A stretch of 64,000 bases of DNA from VAZQ01 sp963821505. Its GTDB lineage: Bacteria > Pseudomonadota > Alphaproteobacteria > Rhizobiales > Xanthobacteraceae. The stretch covers positions 1 through 64,000 of the forward strand of contig CAWGEH010000023.1 in the NCBI GenBank assembly GCA_963821505.1, given 5' to 3'. Shown piece by piece: positions 8,412-16,945 of the stretch. A program made the translations under genes and the position numbers. The notes under the pieces were generated by a model. It had not been told where the DNA came from. It ran no database searches and saw only the letters and a program-made list of their open reading frames with translations. Numbering within the stretch: the first letter of the stretch is position 1; each line of letters begins with the position of its first letter.

Positions 8412-8734
8412 ATGGACAGGACCTCGCATGATGACCCACAGTCCTCGGCTGGGTTCCTTCAGCACCTCGACTTCAGCCTTCACCGTTGCAAAGCTATTGA
8501 CGCAGAGCGATTTGGCTGCCGAAGAATTTGCCTATCGAGCGGTGGCGTCCTGCCGAATTTTTCGCGTACGAGCCGCCGAGGATCGGATCGGTCAACTTGA
8601 AGGGCGAGGTCGAACGTCTTCAGAGTCGCGCCACTCACGCCGAGCGCTGGCTCGATACAATCAAGAAAGAGATTGAACACAATTTGATCGCGCCGATGGA
8701 AGCCAACCGGCCCGAGCTGCCGGTCGCGCATTAG
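8412..8734 (+). pseudogene. small gene, probably frameshifted
   Basis: An ATG at 8412 with a good GGAGGGGAG site opens a frame MDRTSHDDPQSSAGFLQHLD that ends at 8600. A second frame, open from about 8528, carries a well-formed helical C-terminus: VNLKGEVERLQSRATHAERW then LDTIKKEIEHNLIAPMEANR, stopping at 8734. The second frame has only a TTG start. The simplest reading is one gene of about 107 residues with a frameshift in the middle. Two separate genes are the alternative. Function unknown. Confidence 0.35.
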
Positions 8735-8753
8735 TCTCGGCGCGCGCCAGCGC

Positions 8754-8935
8754 TCACTTCCCTGGCCTGTAGACCGCCACGGTCGCCTCTCCGCTCCGCA
8801 AGTCCTTCACCACGACTTCGCTGTGCGGGTTTCGATTCTTGAGGAATTCCGCAGCGGCCGTGGCAACGGGCTTCGTGTTGCGATAGGAGCGCGGTTTCCC
8901 GTCGACCGGATTTCAAACGGCGTGTCAGAGCGATA
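8754..8935 (-). pseudogene. remnant of a short hypothetical gene
   Basis: One minus-strand frame reads NTKPVATAAAEFLKNRNPHS then EVVVKDLRSGEATVAVYRPG and stops at 8754. Upstream, the matching start (FYRSDTPFEI) lies in another frame, separated by a one-base shift and lacking a start codon. Other frames over the same bases are of poor quality. I read it as the decayed end of a small protein gene. The family is not identified. Confidence 0.35.
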
Positions 8936-8950
8936 GAATGGTGCCTGGTG

Positions 8951-9331
8951 CTATTGGCGGTATCTCGGGGAATGCGCCGACATGCCTGAGCTAAGCGGAA
9001 GAGCCTTCGGCTTTAAGATGATTCGTTGCACGTTTCCCGGAAGTACATATTGACCGATGTACCAGTGCGCCTCGACGTCGGCGCTATAATACCGGTTGAT
9101 CGCATATGACATCGCTTCTGCTACGAGACCGCCGACTGCCCTCAGGCGCAACTCCCGTGCCCGCAACATGCGGATGAACGGAAAGGCAAGGTCCGGGTCC
9201 TCGATGATAACCGGTCGCGAGTGCTGGCGGAGCGCAGCCATCAGTTGCGATTTAAGAAATACCCGGACCGGAACTTCTGGCGCGGGCTTAGCCGACTCGG
9301 CGTGGGTGTAATCGCTCTCCAACATGGCCAT
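8951..9331 (-). CDS. hypothetical protein (126 aa)
   Basis: The protein begins MAMLESDYTHAESAKPAPEV and has a folded-looking core: VRVFLKSQLMAALRQHSRPV, IIEDPDLAFPFIRMLRAREL and AMSYAINRYYSADVEAHWYI. A GAGG site lies about 11 bases before the ATG at 9331, and a second in-frame ATG follows two codons later. There is no signal peptide or membrane segment, so it is likely cytoplasmic. I do not recognise the family. Confidence 0.5.
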   Translation of the reverse strand: MAMLESDYTHAESAKPAPEVPVRVFLKSQLMAALRQHSRPVIIEDPDLAFPFIRMLRARELRLRAVGGLVAEAMSYAINRYYSADVEAHWYIGQYVLPGNVQRIILKPKALPLSSGMSAHSPRYRQ

Positions 9332-9777
9332 GTCTTACTGCCTCAATCAGGGCGCACGTATGGCATGCCCCGCGTCGCGCACTGTTAGCATGTGTCTATG
9401 GTTGTCGAAGGGTTAGCGCCATATGAGCTTCACTGTGGGCCTGCTCTATGCACGCGATCGTGCGGCCCGCCTAAACTCCTTCCTAACCAAATTGGGGCAG
9501 CTTACGGCCCCGCAGCTGGATCGCCAATGCACGAGAGGAACGATGACACGCCGCGTCAATACCTGTCCGTTGGTAAAATGTGTCAGCTGTCCAGGCACGC
9601 GCAGCGTGCCTGGATCCCCAAAGTGAGCGAGTTCAGGCAGAACGGGGTCATCTCAATGAATCATCTCAATTGGCATGCACACGCGGCGATCCGCGATTTC
9701 GTATGATACGGAGCATCGCGCGCTTCCGTATCAGTATCCAAGCTACTTGGCGCTCGCAGCGCAGTTGATGGCTTCCC
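9332..9777. other. stretch without a recognisable gene
   Basis: Several overlapping plus-strand frames of 60-100 codons exist, none with a family match or a convincing ribosome site. The stretch separates a minus-strand gene from the plus-strand transglycosylase and may hold promoters for both. I cannot name a specific site. Confidence 0.4.
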
Positions 9778-10593
9778 ATGCAGCCTTCCGGTGAAATCGG
9801 TGCGGTTTCGGAGGACCTGCGCCGGCTCTCAGCCATTGTCATTTCCTTGCAAAGGCTGGCTCGGACCCAGGGGCCGGACCCAGTCGTCCCGGTCGGTGAT
9901 GCCAACGTCAAGAGTGTCGAACCGCTAATCTTGGCGCCTCAAGCTATTCGGAGCGCGCATGCCCTGGCCCGCGGCCGGAACAGGTCTCAATTTCTGATCT
10001 TGATTGGCATGCTCTCGGTCGGCCTCGGATTTGGGTGGGCCATAGGCTCATACTCTCATCGGATTTCGGCTCCTTCCCAAGAAACATCGGAAGCCGTGAA
10101 CATCGACGCCGTTGTCGAACAGATCATCAACGTCGAATCAAATGGCGACTCCAACGCCAAGAATAAGCGCTCCAGCGCGACGGGTCTCGGTCAGTTCCTA
10201 GACGAGACTTGGCTCGTCCTGATCAGAGCTCATCGGCCTGATCTGGCTAAGGGGCGCAGCGAAGGCGAAATTCTAGAATTGCGGTGGGACGCCAACATTG
10301 CGCGCGAGATCACGTCCCGATTTACCGAGCGTAATGCCAATGTTCTGAGGAAACGTGGCCTACCTGTCACGCCAGGAACCCTTTATCTGGCCCACTTTGC
10401 AGGAGCTGCGGGGGCGATCGCCATCCTTTCGGCGCTGGAGGAAGCCGATGCCGCCTCGATCATGGCGAGCGCCGACGCGACAGGCCGAACAAAGCGAGAG
10501 AAACTCGTTAAGGCCAACCCATTCCTAGAACGCTTCACGGTCGCCGATCTTAAAAGTTGGGCTGATCGCAAGATGCGCATCCGTCGATCGTAG
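9778..10593 (+). CDS. membrane-anchored lytic transglycosylase-like protein
   Basis: This 271-residue protein has a cytoplasmic N-terminus, one membrane segment at about 71-90 (QFLILIGMLSVGLGFGWAIG) and a periplasmic lysozyme-like domain. The domain starts IDAVVEQIINVESNGDSNAK, where the Glu of VESNG near residue 120 would be the catalytic acid. SSATGLGQFLDETW is the typical SLT glycine-rich stretch, and GTLYLAHFAGAAGAIAILSA is the later helix. Such enzymes cleave peptidoglycan glycan strands. The C-terminus is basic. There is no neighbouring secretion system, so a general or prophage-derived wall-remodelling role is equally possible. Confidence 0.75.
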   Translation: MQPSGEIGAVSEDLRRLSAIVISLQRLARTQGPDPVVPVGDANVKSVEPLILAPQAIRSAHALARGRNRSQFLILIGMLSVGLGFGWAIGSYSHRISAPSQETSEAVNIDAVVEQIINVESNGDSNAKNKRSSATGLGQFLDETWLVLIRAHRPDLAKGRSEGEILELRWDANIAREITSRFTERNANVLRKRGLPVTPGTLYLAHFAGAAGAIAILSALEEADAASIMASADATGRTKREKLVKANPFLERFTVADLKSWADRKMRIRRS

Positions 10594-10617
10594 CCTGCGC
10601 TCGAAGTTGTGAGAGCA

Positions 10618-10656
10618 AGCGCGAGGTCGCGATGGCGGCGTTCGCCAAGAGCTGGC
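10618..10656 (+). pseudogene. C-terminal remnant of the dispersed small gene family
   Basis: The 13 codons read KREVAMAAFAKSW. They match the end of the family seen at 11510 and 11940 (REAAMAAFAKSWRR). The sequence departs from it on both sides. Confidence 0.5.
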
Positions 10657-10762
10657 GCATCTTTCGAGCCGGACACATCGGGCGGCGAATCCAAAAAATG
10701 ACGAGGCCGGTCCATGGGGCGCGTGTCCTATAAAGCCAGGGATCGCTCTCCGAGCTTCGCCA

Positions 10763-11023
10763 ATGGCAACACCGCGACTACGACGGCGCCGTGGCCCGGA
10801 GCCTACCCGCCGCCGCGCGCTTGAACTGCTCGCGTCCTGTCCAGACGGTGCTACCGATACCCTTTTGATGGCTGCCCACGGTCTGACAACCGAGATGCTG
10901 ATTGACCTCATCCGCGACGGACTCGCGACTGCGCGGACCGAGCAATTGGTCATCGCTGGGCACACGACCGAAGTCATGCGGGTGTGGATTACAGAGGCGG
11001 GACGGCTGGTGCTCGCGAAATGA
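10763..11023 (+). CDS. basic hypothetical protein (86 aa)
   Basis: The protein starts MATPRLRRRRGPEPTRRRAL and continues ELLASCPDGATDTLLMAAHG and LTTEMLIDLIRDGLATARTE, which resembles a small winged-helix. The end is VMRVWITEAGRLVLA, a typical beta-wing. This suggests, but does not prove, a DNA-binding helix-turn-helix protein. Its stop overlaps the ATG of the next family copy (ATGA), so the two were translationally coupled. Confidence 0.55.
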   Translation: MATPRLRRRRGPEPTRRRALELLASCPDGATDTLLMAAHGLTTEMLIDLIRDGLATARTEQLVIAGHTTEVMRVWITEAGRLVLAK

Positions 11024-11555
11024 TGACCGGTCTGATCCTCAAGCGCGCCTCGGCTTCCCGCCCTTCAGGCGAGTGGAACGACGACGACTACGACGTGCTC
11101 GCCGAGGGCGTTGTGGGCTTTTTATGCGTTGAAACGAGCGAAATATTTAGTGTGCAACATAACTGATGCCACACCGAAGGTAATTGCTGTGGCGAAAGTT
11201 AGGGCGAATATTGTGATCCACATTTGCAGCTCCATCGCCTGGCAGGCGGGAGCGCGACCGGTCTCTCAGCCACCGGCGCCTGGCACAGAGCCGCAGCCGA
11301 TGATTTGCAGAGCGTGCGCCTATTACTGGGGACAAGCGAGACATTTTTTTTCGCCATTGGCAAAACGGCCCACTGTCTCAGAATCAAAACGTCGGCCGCA
11401 TCATGAAGATCAGTGTGGGCCGAGCATGCGCCATGGAGGTGGACGATCACCCATGGGCACCACGAGAGCCGCACGCCAACCCACGGATACGAGCCGATCC
11501 CGCGAGGCCGCGATGGCGGCGTTCGCTAAGAGCTGGCGACGGCAATACGGCCACC
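11020..11555 (+). pseudogene. copy 2 of the dispersed family, split by a ~270-bp insertion
   Basis: Codons from 11020 give MMTGLILKRASASRPSGEW and NDDDYDVLAEGVV, the same N-terminus as at 6985. The continuation VGRIMK appears only at about 11384. PWRWTITHGHHESRTPTHGY and REAAMAAFAKSWRRQYG follow, in three different frames. The gene was therefore interrupted near 11113 by about 270 bases and then gained small indels. The start overlaps the stop of the preceding gene (ATGA). Function unknown. Confidence 0.6.
11122..11235 (-). CDS. possible small membrane protein (37 aa) within the insertion
   Basis: The ORF reads MELQMWITIFALTFATAITF then GVASVMLHTKYFARFNA, one hydrophobic segment followed by a basic end. 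It lies wholly within the DNA that splits the family copy at 11020-11555. No strong ribosome site is visible. It could be real or chance. Confidence 0.3.
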   Translation of the reverse strand: MELQMWITIFALTFATAITFGVASVMLHTKYFARFNA

Positions 11556-11587
11556 CTGCCATTGGCGAGGCCGCTGGCGCGCGCCCG

Positions 11588-11743
11588 TCATCGGATGAAA
11601 TGATAGATGCTGTTGAGCCCTATCGCGCCGACCACGATGAGATAGGCCGCGACAACATAGTTCAGCAGCCGCGGCATGAACAGAATCAATATCCCGCCAG
11701 CGAGGGCAACGAACGGCATGAAATGGGCGACGATCCTCATCAT
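11588..11743 (-). CDS. DUF3096-family small membrane protein
   Basis: The 51-residue protein reads MMRIVAHFMPFVALAGGILI then LFMPRLLNYVVAAYLIVVGA and ends IGLNSIYHFIR. The pattern GGILILFMPRLLNYVVAAYL is the DUF3096 signature. It has two membrane segments separated by the conserved MPRLLNY turn. GGAGAGA precedes the ATG. The family is widespread in Proteobacteria and has no established function. Confidence 0.8.
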   Translation of the reverse strand: MMRIVAHFMPFVALAGGILILFMPRLLNYVVAAYLIVVGAIGLNSIYHFIR

Positions 11744-11931
11744 GGTGGGGGTCTCTCCTCCGGTTGAATTACGCCCGCTCGTCAGCCAGTCGTGCGCAGC
11801 CACCGAATCAGCTCGCGCCAGGTCATCTCGCGCCATGTCCGGGCGGGGTGCGGAACGCGATGGTTGGCATGGCATGGTTGCCGCGCAGTTAATGGCGGGC
11901 TGCCCAGACGGGGCCCGCTTGATCCTGGCAG

Positions 11932-11986
11932 CCGGAATACGCGCGCTGCGATGGCCGCCTCCGCCAAGAGCTGGCGACGGCAATAG
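11932..11986 (+). pseudogene. another C-terminal remnant of the dispersed family
   Basis: The codons read RNTRAAMAASAKSWRRQ followed by a stop, matching the family end REAAMAAFAKSWRR. The upstream sequence shows no recognisable continuation of the family. Confidence 0.45.
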
Positions 11987-12178
11987 ATCTGCCGCGCCCG
12001 TAGGAAGCGTGCTGGTGCGCTGGAGCGGGCTCGGGGCTACGAACATGGGGCGAAGCAGCGCCCGCGCTCTGCGGGCTTCCTACGGCTTCCCGGGCGCTTC
12101 CCGGTAGTGATGGCGGGGAAGCACCTAGCCAGGATAAGCCCGTTTCATGCGGCATTCTCGGGAAGCGGTTGGGCTGCG

Positions 12179-12760
12179 TCACCAGTTGGCCTGATAGATC
12201 ACGCCGTCTTCGATCGCGGTCATGCCAGCCGTATAGACGCTGCCCGCTGACCAAGTGGCTGGATCGTGGGAAATCGCCCCGGCGATCGCGGTCCAGGGCG
12301 TTCCGAAGGCGGCGCTGTTATCGGCCGGATCGGTGCCCTGCGTCCACCAATTGGCTTTGTAGGTAATGCCGTTTTCCGTCACCGTCATTCCGGCGGTGTA
12401 GATGCTGTTCGCCGACCAGGGAGTAGCATTGCCGTCCGTGGGGACGGGAGGCTGCGGCGGAGCTGGAGGCGGGGTTGGCTCGGGCGGCGTGACCGGCGAG
12501 CTGCCCAGCGCGGTTGTCCACTCGCCGATCGCGGAAGCGTCCTTCGCGGCGATGTTGGAGAGATGCAGGTCGTGTAGCGTCGTGTGCTGGAGCGTGTAGG
12601 TCTGATGATTGGACGGAATCGCGATGACGACCGTCCCGTTGACCTCGCTGATCGCGAACTGATCGGCCTGAAACCAGCCGAAATCAAGGATGTCGGAGGC
12701 AGCGTTGAAATCGACGTTTGTATTCGTTCCCCAATTCCAGGTGACTTGGGTCGTCGTCAC
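12179..12760 (-). CDS. chitin-binding (CBM5/12) protein, truncated in its second module
   Basis: I chose the GTG at 12760 because GGAGG lies 8 bases upstream and the domain begins at once (MTTTQVTWNWGTNTNVDFNA). Residues 1-85 form a beta module known next to glycosidases. A Pro-rich linker (TPPEPTPPPAPPQPPVP) follows, then a CBM5/12 module with SANSIYTAGMTVTENGITYK and ANWWTQGTDP. A second CBM5/12 module stops at VIYQANW. There the DNA reads TGGTGACGCAG, where the first module has TGGTGGACGCAG. Loss of one G makes the stop, and the bases after it no longer match. No catalytic domain and no signal peptide are present. It is probably a remnant of a larger chitinase-like protein. Confidence 0.65.
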   Translation of the reverse strand: MTTTQVTWNWGTNTNVDFNAASDILDFGWFQADQFAISEVNGTVVIAIPSNHQTYTLQHTTLHDLHLSNIAAKDASAIGEWTTALGSSPVTPPEPTPPPAPPQPPVPTDGNATPWSANSIYTAGMTVTENGITYKANWWTQGTDPADNSAAFGTPWTAIAGAISHDPATWSAGSVYTAGMTAIEDGVIYQANW

Positions 12761-13162
12761 GGGGCGCCTCCATGATTGATTGAATTCGGCCGCCCCGCCA
12801 AAATCGCGCCAACTTGGTTGATTTATTTGCCACAGTCAACGGGCAGCGAAGAGGCGACTCGCAGTCTTCTCGATCACCCGAAACGTTTCGAACGCCGTTC
12901 GGCCGCGACATGATCAAGGCGATCCGAAGCGTTGCTCGCGGTACGGCTGCATGCCTCATGTTGCCAGTAGACGAAAACGTCCGACTGGTCCGGCGCGGGC
13001 CGGCTCGGTCTTGTCAGTGGAGATATTGGCGCGGTCTTGCCTGGCTGCTTCGGTGGCTCAAATGGCACTACGCGGGCGCTGCGTTACGCGTTTCCCGAAC
13101 CGTAGCGCAGCCATGTCCGCAGAGCCGGCGAATCCGGCGAATGCAGCAGCGCATAGCGAGGT
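12761..13162. other. stretch without a recognisable gene
   Basis: Both strands hold only Arg-rich overlapping frames typical of high-GC non-coding DNA. No ribosome site, repeat or RNA was recognised. Confidence 0.4.
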
Positions 13163-14125
13163 CTAATCAATCGAGATGTTCGCCTCCTTGGCGAGCCTGG
13201 TCCAGGTCGCCAGCTGGCTCGCCACCAGCGCGCGCATCTCGTCCGGCGTGGTCGCGCGCGGATCGCCGCCCATGCTCTCGAGTTTCTCCTTCACCGCCGG
13301 GACCGCGATGGCGCGACGCACTTCGGCGTTGAGCTTGTCGACGATGGGCTTGGGCAGCTTCGCGGGGCCGGCGAGCCCGGTCCAGGAGATGACTTCAAAT
13401 CCGGGAATGCCTTCTTCCTCGACCGTCGGTACATCGGGGAAGTCGCGCCAGCGCGTCTTCCCCGTCACCGCGAGCGCGCGGAACTCGCCCGAGCGGACGC
13501 GCGCGCTGATCGGCCCCGATGTCGCGGCGATGAAATCGATATCGCCCTGCAGCAGGCCGGTGATCGCCGGGGCCTCTCCGCGATACGGAATGTGCAGGAA
13601 CTTGGTCTTGGTGTCGTTGGCCATGAGCTCGACGGTGGTGTGCAGGATCGAACCCACGCCGGCGGAGCCGTATTTCAGGGCGCCGGGATCCTTGCGTGCC
13701 TCATCGATCAATTGCTTGAGCGTCCGGAAGCGGGAGTCCTTGCGCACGCAAATGAGGAATGGATAGAAGCTAGCGACCGAAATCCATTCGAAATCGTCGA
13801 CGACCTTGTAGCTCACGTTCTTGGACAGCGCGCCATGCGCCGGATGCGCGCTGGGAACAACCAGGAGCGTGTAGCCGTCGGGCTCGCTGCGCGCCACGGC
13901 CTCGGCGGCGAGGCTGCCGGCGACGCCGGGCTTGGCCTCGATGATGATCGTCTGGCCGAGCCCTTTCGACATCTCGTTGCCGAGAAGCCTTGCGATGATG
14001 TCCACGTTCCCGCCCGGCGGGAAGCCGTGCATGAACTTGATCGGACGATTGGGGTAATCCTGCGCCGCTGCCGCGCCGGTGAGCGCGGCCAGCAATACCA
14101 GCGCGCCGATCATTTTCCTTTTCAT
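13163..14125 (-). CDS. tripartite tricarboxylate transporter receptor (Bug/TctC family)
   Basis: This 320-residue periplasmic binding protein starts MKRKMIGALVLLAALTGAAA, a signal peptide ending AAAQ-DYP. It has the family hallmarks YPNRPIKFMHGFPPGGNVDI, EAKPGVAGSLAAEAVARSEP and DGYTLLVV. IPYRGEAPAITGLLQGDID and PTVEEEGIPGFEVISWTG follow. GGAGAG lies upstream of the ATG at 14125. A longer in-frame start lacks a signal. Bug receptors bind carboxylates. The ligand Asp-rich loop cannot be assigned from sequence alone. Its neighbour on the same strand is a VOC dioxygenase 242 bases upstream, so an aromatic or dicarboxylic acid ligand is plausible. No TctA or TctB membrane gene is nearby. Confidence 0.9.
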   Translation of the reverse strand: MKRKMIGALVLLAALTGAAAAQDYPNRPIKFMHGFPPGGNVDIIARLLGNEMSKGLGQTIIIEAKPGVAGSLAAEAVARSEPDGYTLLVVPSAHPAHGALSKNVSYKVVDDFEWISVASFYPFLICVRKDSRFRTLKQLIDEARKDPGALKYGSAGVGSILHTTVELMANDTKTKFLHIPYRGEAPAITGLLQGDIDFIAATSGPISARVRSGEFRALAVTGKTRWRDFPDVPTVEEEGIPGFEVISWTGLAGPAKLPKPIVDKLNAEVRRAIAVPAVKEKLESMGGDPRATTPDEMRALVASQLATWTRLAKEANISID

Positions 14126-14367
14126 TCGACACTCTCCCACACGCCGACCATGATCTGCCCGCACCGGGTCCGAGGCCATTCCGCATCATGTCGCGGCCGC
14201 CCACTCCTGCAGCTCGGAGGGCGGATCAGCCTTGAACGCGTTCATGCGTGTCTCTACCCGCGAAGAGGGACGTAACCGCGCTTGCCGGCGCGGGTGCAGC
14301 CCGCCGTCCGGGCGACGCGTGATCATTGGCGGATCCGGCGCCGCTTCCGCCCAGCGCGGTACCCCGC

Positions 14368-15255
14368 TCACTCCCGCTGCCGCAGATACTCCTGCGTCGG
14401 CGGCGGCCCCCAGATGTCCGTCGGCATGCTCCACACCTTCGGCACCTGCGGCCGATCGCGATGCCACGGCCGCGGATCGAAATAGCCGAGCGACTCGTCC
14501 AGCATCTTGTCCAGCTCGGTGAACATTTCGACGATCTGGTCGTCGGGATTGCGGTGATAGGTGTAGACGTTGTGGCCGGGCCCGTGCCGGCCCGGCCCCC
14601 AGATGATGGGAATGTTCTTCCCGCCGAGGAAGTCGCAAGCGGCCTGCACATGCGCCCAGTCCTTGAGCTCGAAGGCGATGTGATGCATCTGGGTGCGCTT
14701 GCCGCGCACGAAATTCACGGTGTGATGATCCGGGCCGCAGCGCATGAAGACGAACCAGTCCCCGATCCAGTCCGACACCCGGAATCCGAGCACGCGGGTA
14801 TAGAAATCGGCGTACTCCTTCGGCTCCGGAACGACGAACGCAAGATGGCCGAGCTTGATCGGCCCGATGCCGGCGACCTGCTGGTTCTTGCCGATCGGGG
14901 TCTGGGCAGCGAACAGCTCGCAGACCGTTCCCTTGGGATCTTCGAATGCCAGCATCCTGGGGATGCCGGGCGTTGGATCGTTGCGCGCCTGCCAGCGTAG
15001 GCCCTCGGCCTCGATGCCGCGCCGGATGTCGTCGAACTCGGTGTCGGGCGCGACTTGGAACGCCAGACGCGCACAGCGCGGGTGGTCGCCCTTCTCGAGT
15101 TGCACCGCGAGATCGCCAAGCTTGGTCGCGAGGAAGGCGCGGCCGTTTTCCCGCTCCGCCAGCGCCAGGCCGGCGGTCTGGGTGAAATAGTCGATCTGCC
15201 GATCGAGGTCCGGCGTCTCGAATGTCGCGTGGCTGATCCGCTTGACGTTGATCAT
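14368..15255 (-). CDS. two-domain VOC-fold ring-cleavage dioxygenase-like protein
   Basis: The 295-residue protein starts MINVKRISHATFETPDLDRQ at an ATG preceded by GGAG. It has two vicinal-oxygen-chelate modules, about residues 4-125 and 130-260. Candidate metal ligands in the second are the His of LGHLAFVVPEP near 135, the His of MHHIAFELKDW and the Glu of IVEMFTELDK near 243. This is the arrangement of type I extradiol dioxygenases such as BphC. RCGPDHHTVNFVRGKR fits the substrate pocket. It likely cleaves a catechol-like ring in the cytoplasm, but the substrate is unknown. Glyoxalase-like enzymes remain an alternative. Confidence 0.75.
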   Translation of the reverse strand: MINVKRISHATFETPDLDRQIDYFTQTAGLALAERENGRAFLATKLGDLAVQLEKGDHPRCARLAFQVAPDTEFDDIRRGIEAEGLRWQARNDPTPGIPRMLAFEDPKGTVCELFAAQTPIGKNQQVAGIGPIKLGHLAFVVPEPKEYADFYTRVLGFRVSDWIGDWFVFMRCGPDHHTVNFVRGKRTQMHHIAFELKDWAHVQAACDFLGGKNIPIIWGPGRHGPGHNVYTYHRNPDDQIVEMFTELDKMLDESLGYFDPRPWHRDRPQVPKVWSMPTDIWGPPPTQEYLRQRE

Positions 15256-15603
15256 GGGCACTCCGAAGCTTTGACCGCGCCTTGGCGTCGCGATGGACCG
15301 CCATCCGCCGCATGGCCGGTTTTCGAGCGCTACAATGCTCATTCTTGCCGTTGCTGCCAAGGCCTCGGGCGGCAGCCGGCGCGCACGGGACGCGTCACGC
15401 CGCGCGCACCCGGATGTCCGGGTCGGGGAGCCGCAAGACATCGCCCAGCGCCGGTCACGGTCGCCGTCCACGTTTGGAGCATCCCCCCTGATATCTGTGA
15501 CCCCGCTCTTGGCGTTCTGTTCAATCAGGCGCGATAAGAGCAACATGGCATCGGAGCCGGTCGGCTCGAGCCGCAATCAAAGCCGCTCGTGGGGACATGA
15601 GCC
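15256..15603. other. divergent intergenic region
   Basis: The region separates the minus-strand dioxygenase/Bug pair from the plus-strand propeller/MFS genes, so it should hold promoters for both directions. The frames across it are Arg-rich and not convincing. I could not pick out a specific operator. Confidence 0.4.
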
Positions 15604-16827
15604 ATGCATGCCGTTGCAGCCCGTAACATGAAATTCATCAGCCACTGCGACCAGGGTGGTCGCGGCGACGGCGTGCAAGTCATGGTGCATCGCGGCTACG
15701 CCTATATCGGCCATGGATACAGCAACGGGATCACCGTGATTGATGTGCGCGATCCGAAGCATCCGAAAACGGTCAATTTCCTCCCTTGCCCGCCCAATAC
15801 CCGCGCCCACCACCTGCAGACCCATGGCGACCTGCTGCTGGCGGTCAATGGGCCGAGCATCTGGACGATGCAGGTGAACGAGCAGGCCTATTTCTCCGGA
15901 TCCTCGGCCGATGCGCTCAAGGGGCACGCGGCGAAATTTACCACCGGCATGCGCGTATACGACATCTCGCGGCCGGAAACGCCGCGCGAGATCGCGTTCA
16001 TGCCGGTCGAGGGAATGGGACCGCACCGGATCTGGTACGTGGGTGGCCGCTACGCCTATCTTTCAATTCATTTCCCCGACTTCAGCGATCATGTATTGGC
16101 GATCGTCGACATGGCGGACCCGACCCGGCCGCAGGTCGTCGGCAAGTGGTGGCTGCCCGGCATGTGGTCCGGGGGCGGCGAAACGCCGAGCTGGCCCAAG
16201 GGCAAACGCTACGCGCTCCATCATGCGCTGGTCGCCGGTAACCTGGCCTACAGCGCCTGGCGGGACGGCGGTCTTGCCGTCGTCGATGTCGGCGACCCGT
16301 CCCGTCCGAGTCTGGTGTGCCACCGCAACTGGGATCCACCCTTTGGCGGCGGCACGCACTCGCCACTGCCGCTCCCGGACCGCAATCTGCTGGTGGTTGC
16401 GGATGAGGCGAATTTCGCCAATTGCAGTTTGGGGCTGCGTTACATCTGGGTATTCGACGTGCGCGTGCCGGCCAATCCGGTGAGCATTTCAACGTTCCCG
16501 ATCCCCGACGAGGCGGACTATTGCGCCAAGGGGGGAAATTTCGGTCCCCATAACCTGTGGGAGAATCGGCCGGGTGCATTCCAGAGCTCGCGTCTCATCT
16601 TCGCGACCTGCCACAACGCCGGGGTGCGGGCATATGACATCGGCAATCCCTTCCAGCCGCGCGAGGTCGGATATTTCGTGCCGCCCAATCCGGAACGCAT
16701 GTTCGACCCGCGTCCCAACCGGCCGCAGGTGATCCAGTCGTGCGACTGCTTCGTCGACAGCGAAGGAGTGATGTACCTTACCGATTCCAACGCCGGCCTC
16801 TACGTGCTGCAGTTCGAGGGTGGCTGA
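15604..16827 (+). CDS. LVIVD-repeat beta-propeller protein
   Basis: The 407-residue protein has repeated beta-blades of the LVIVD type: GYAYIGHGYSNGITVIDVRD, RYAYLSIHFPDFSDHVLAIV and NLAYSAWRDGGLAVVDVGDP. The last blades are LIFATCHNAGVRAYDIGNPF and GVMYLTDSNAGLYVLQFEG. No signal peptide is evident, so it may be cytoplasmic. An alternative start at 15628 (MKFISHCDQGG) is possible. LVIVD proteins are usually of unknown function. The position between a dioxygenase and an MFS transporter suggests a role in the same catabolic unit. Confidence 0.7.
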   Translation: MHAVAARNMKFISHCDQGGRGDGVQVMVHRGYAYIGHGYSNGITVIDVRDPKHPKTVNFLPCPPNTRAHHLQTHGDLLLAVNGPSIWTMQVNEQAYFSGSSADALKGHAAKFTTGMRVYDISRPETPREIAFMPVEGMGPHRIWYVGGRYAYLSIHFPDFSDHVLAIVDMADPTRPQVVGKWWLPGMWSGGGETPSWPKGKRYALHHALVAGNLAYSAWRDGGLAVVDVGDPSRPSLVCHRNWDPPFGGGTHSPLPLPDRNLLVVADEANFANCSLGLRYIWVFDVRVPANPVSISTFPIPDEADYCAKGGNFGPHNLWENRPGAFQSSRLIFATCHNAGVRAYDIGNPFQPREVGYFVPPNPERMFDPRPNRPQVIQSCDCFVDSEGVMYLTDSNAGLYVLQFEGG

Positions 16828-16945
16828 TCCGGCGCTGGGCTCGACGAGAAGTCTGTGATCGCGTCATATCGATTGACAGGCGGTAGCCCGCTCTTCACAC
16901 TGGTTTCATAGAGAGCCGCTTGAGCGGCCCGCGGGGGAGGATTCC

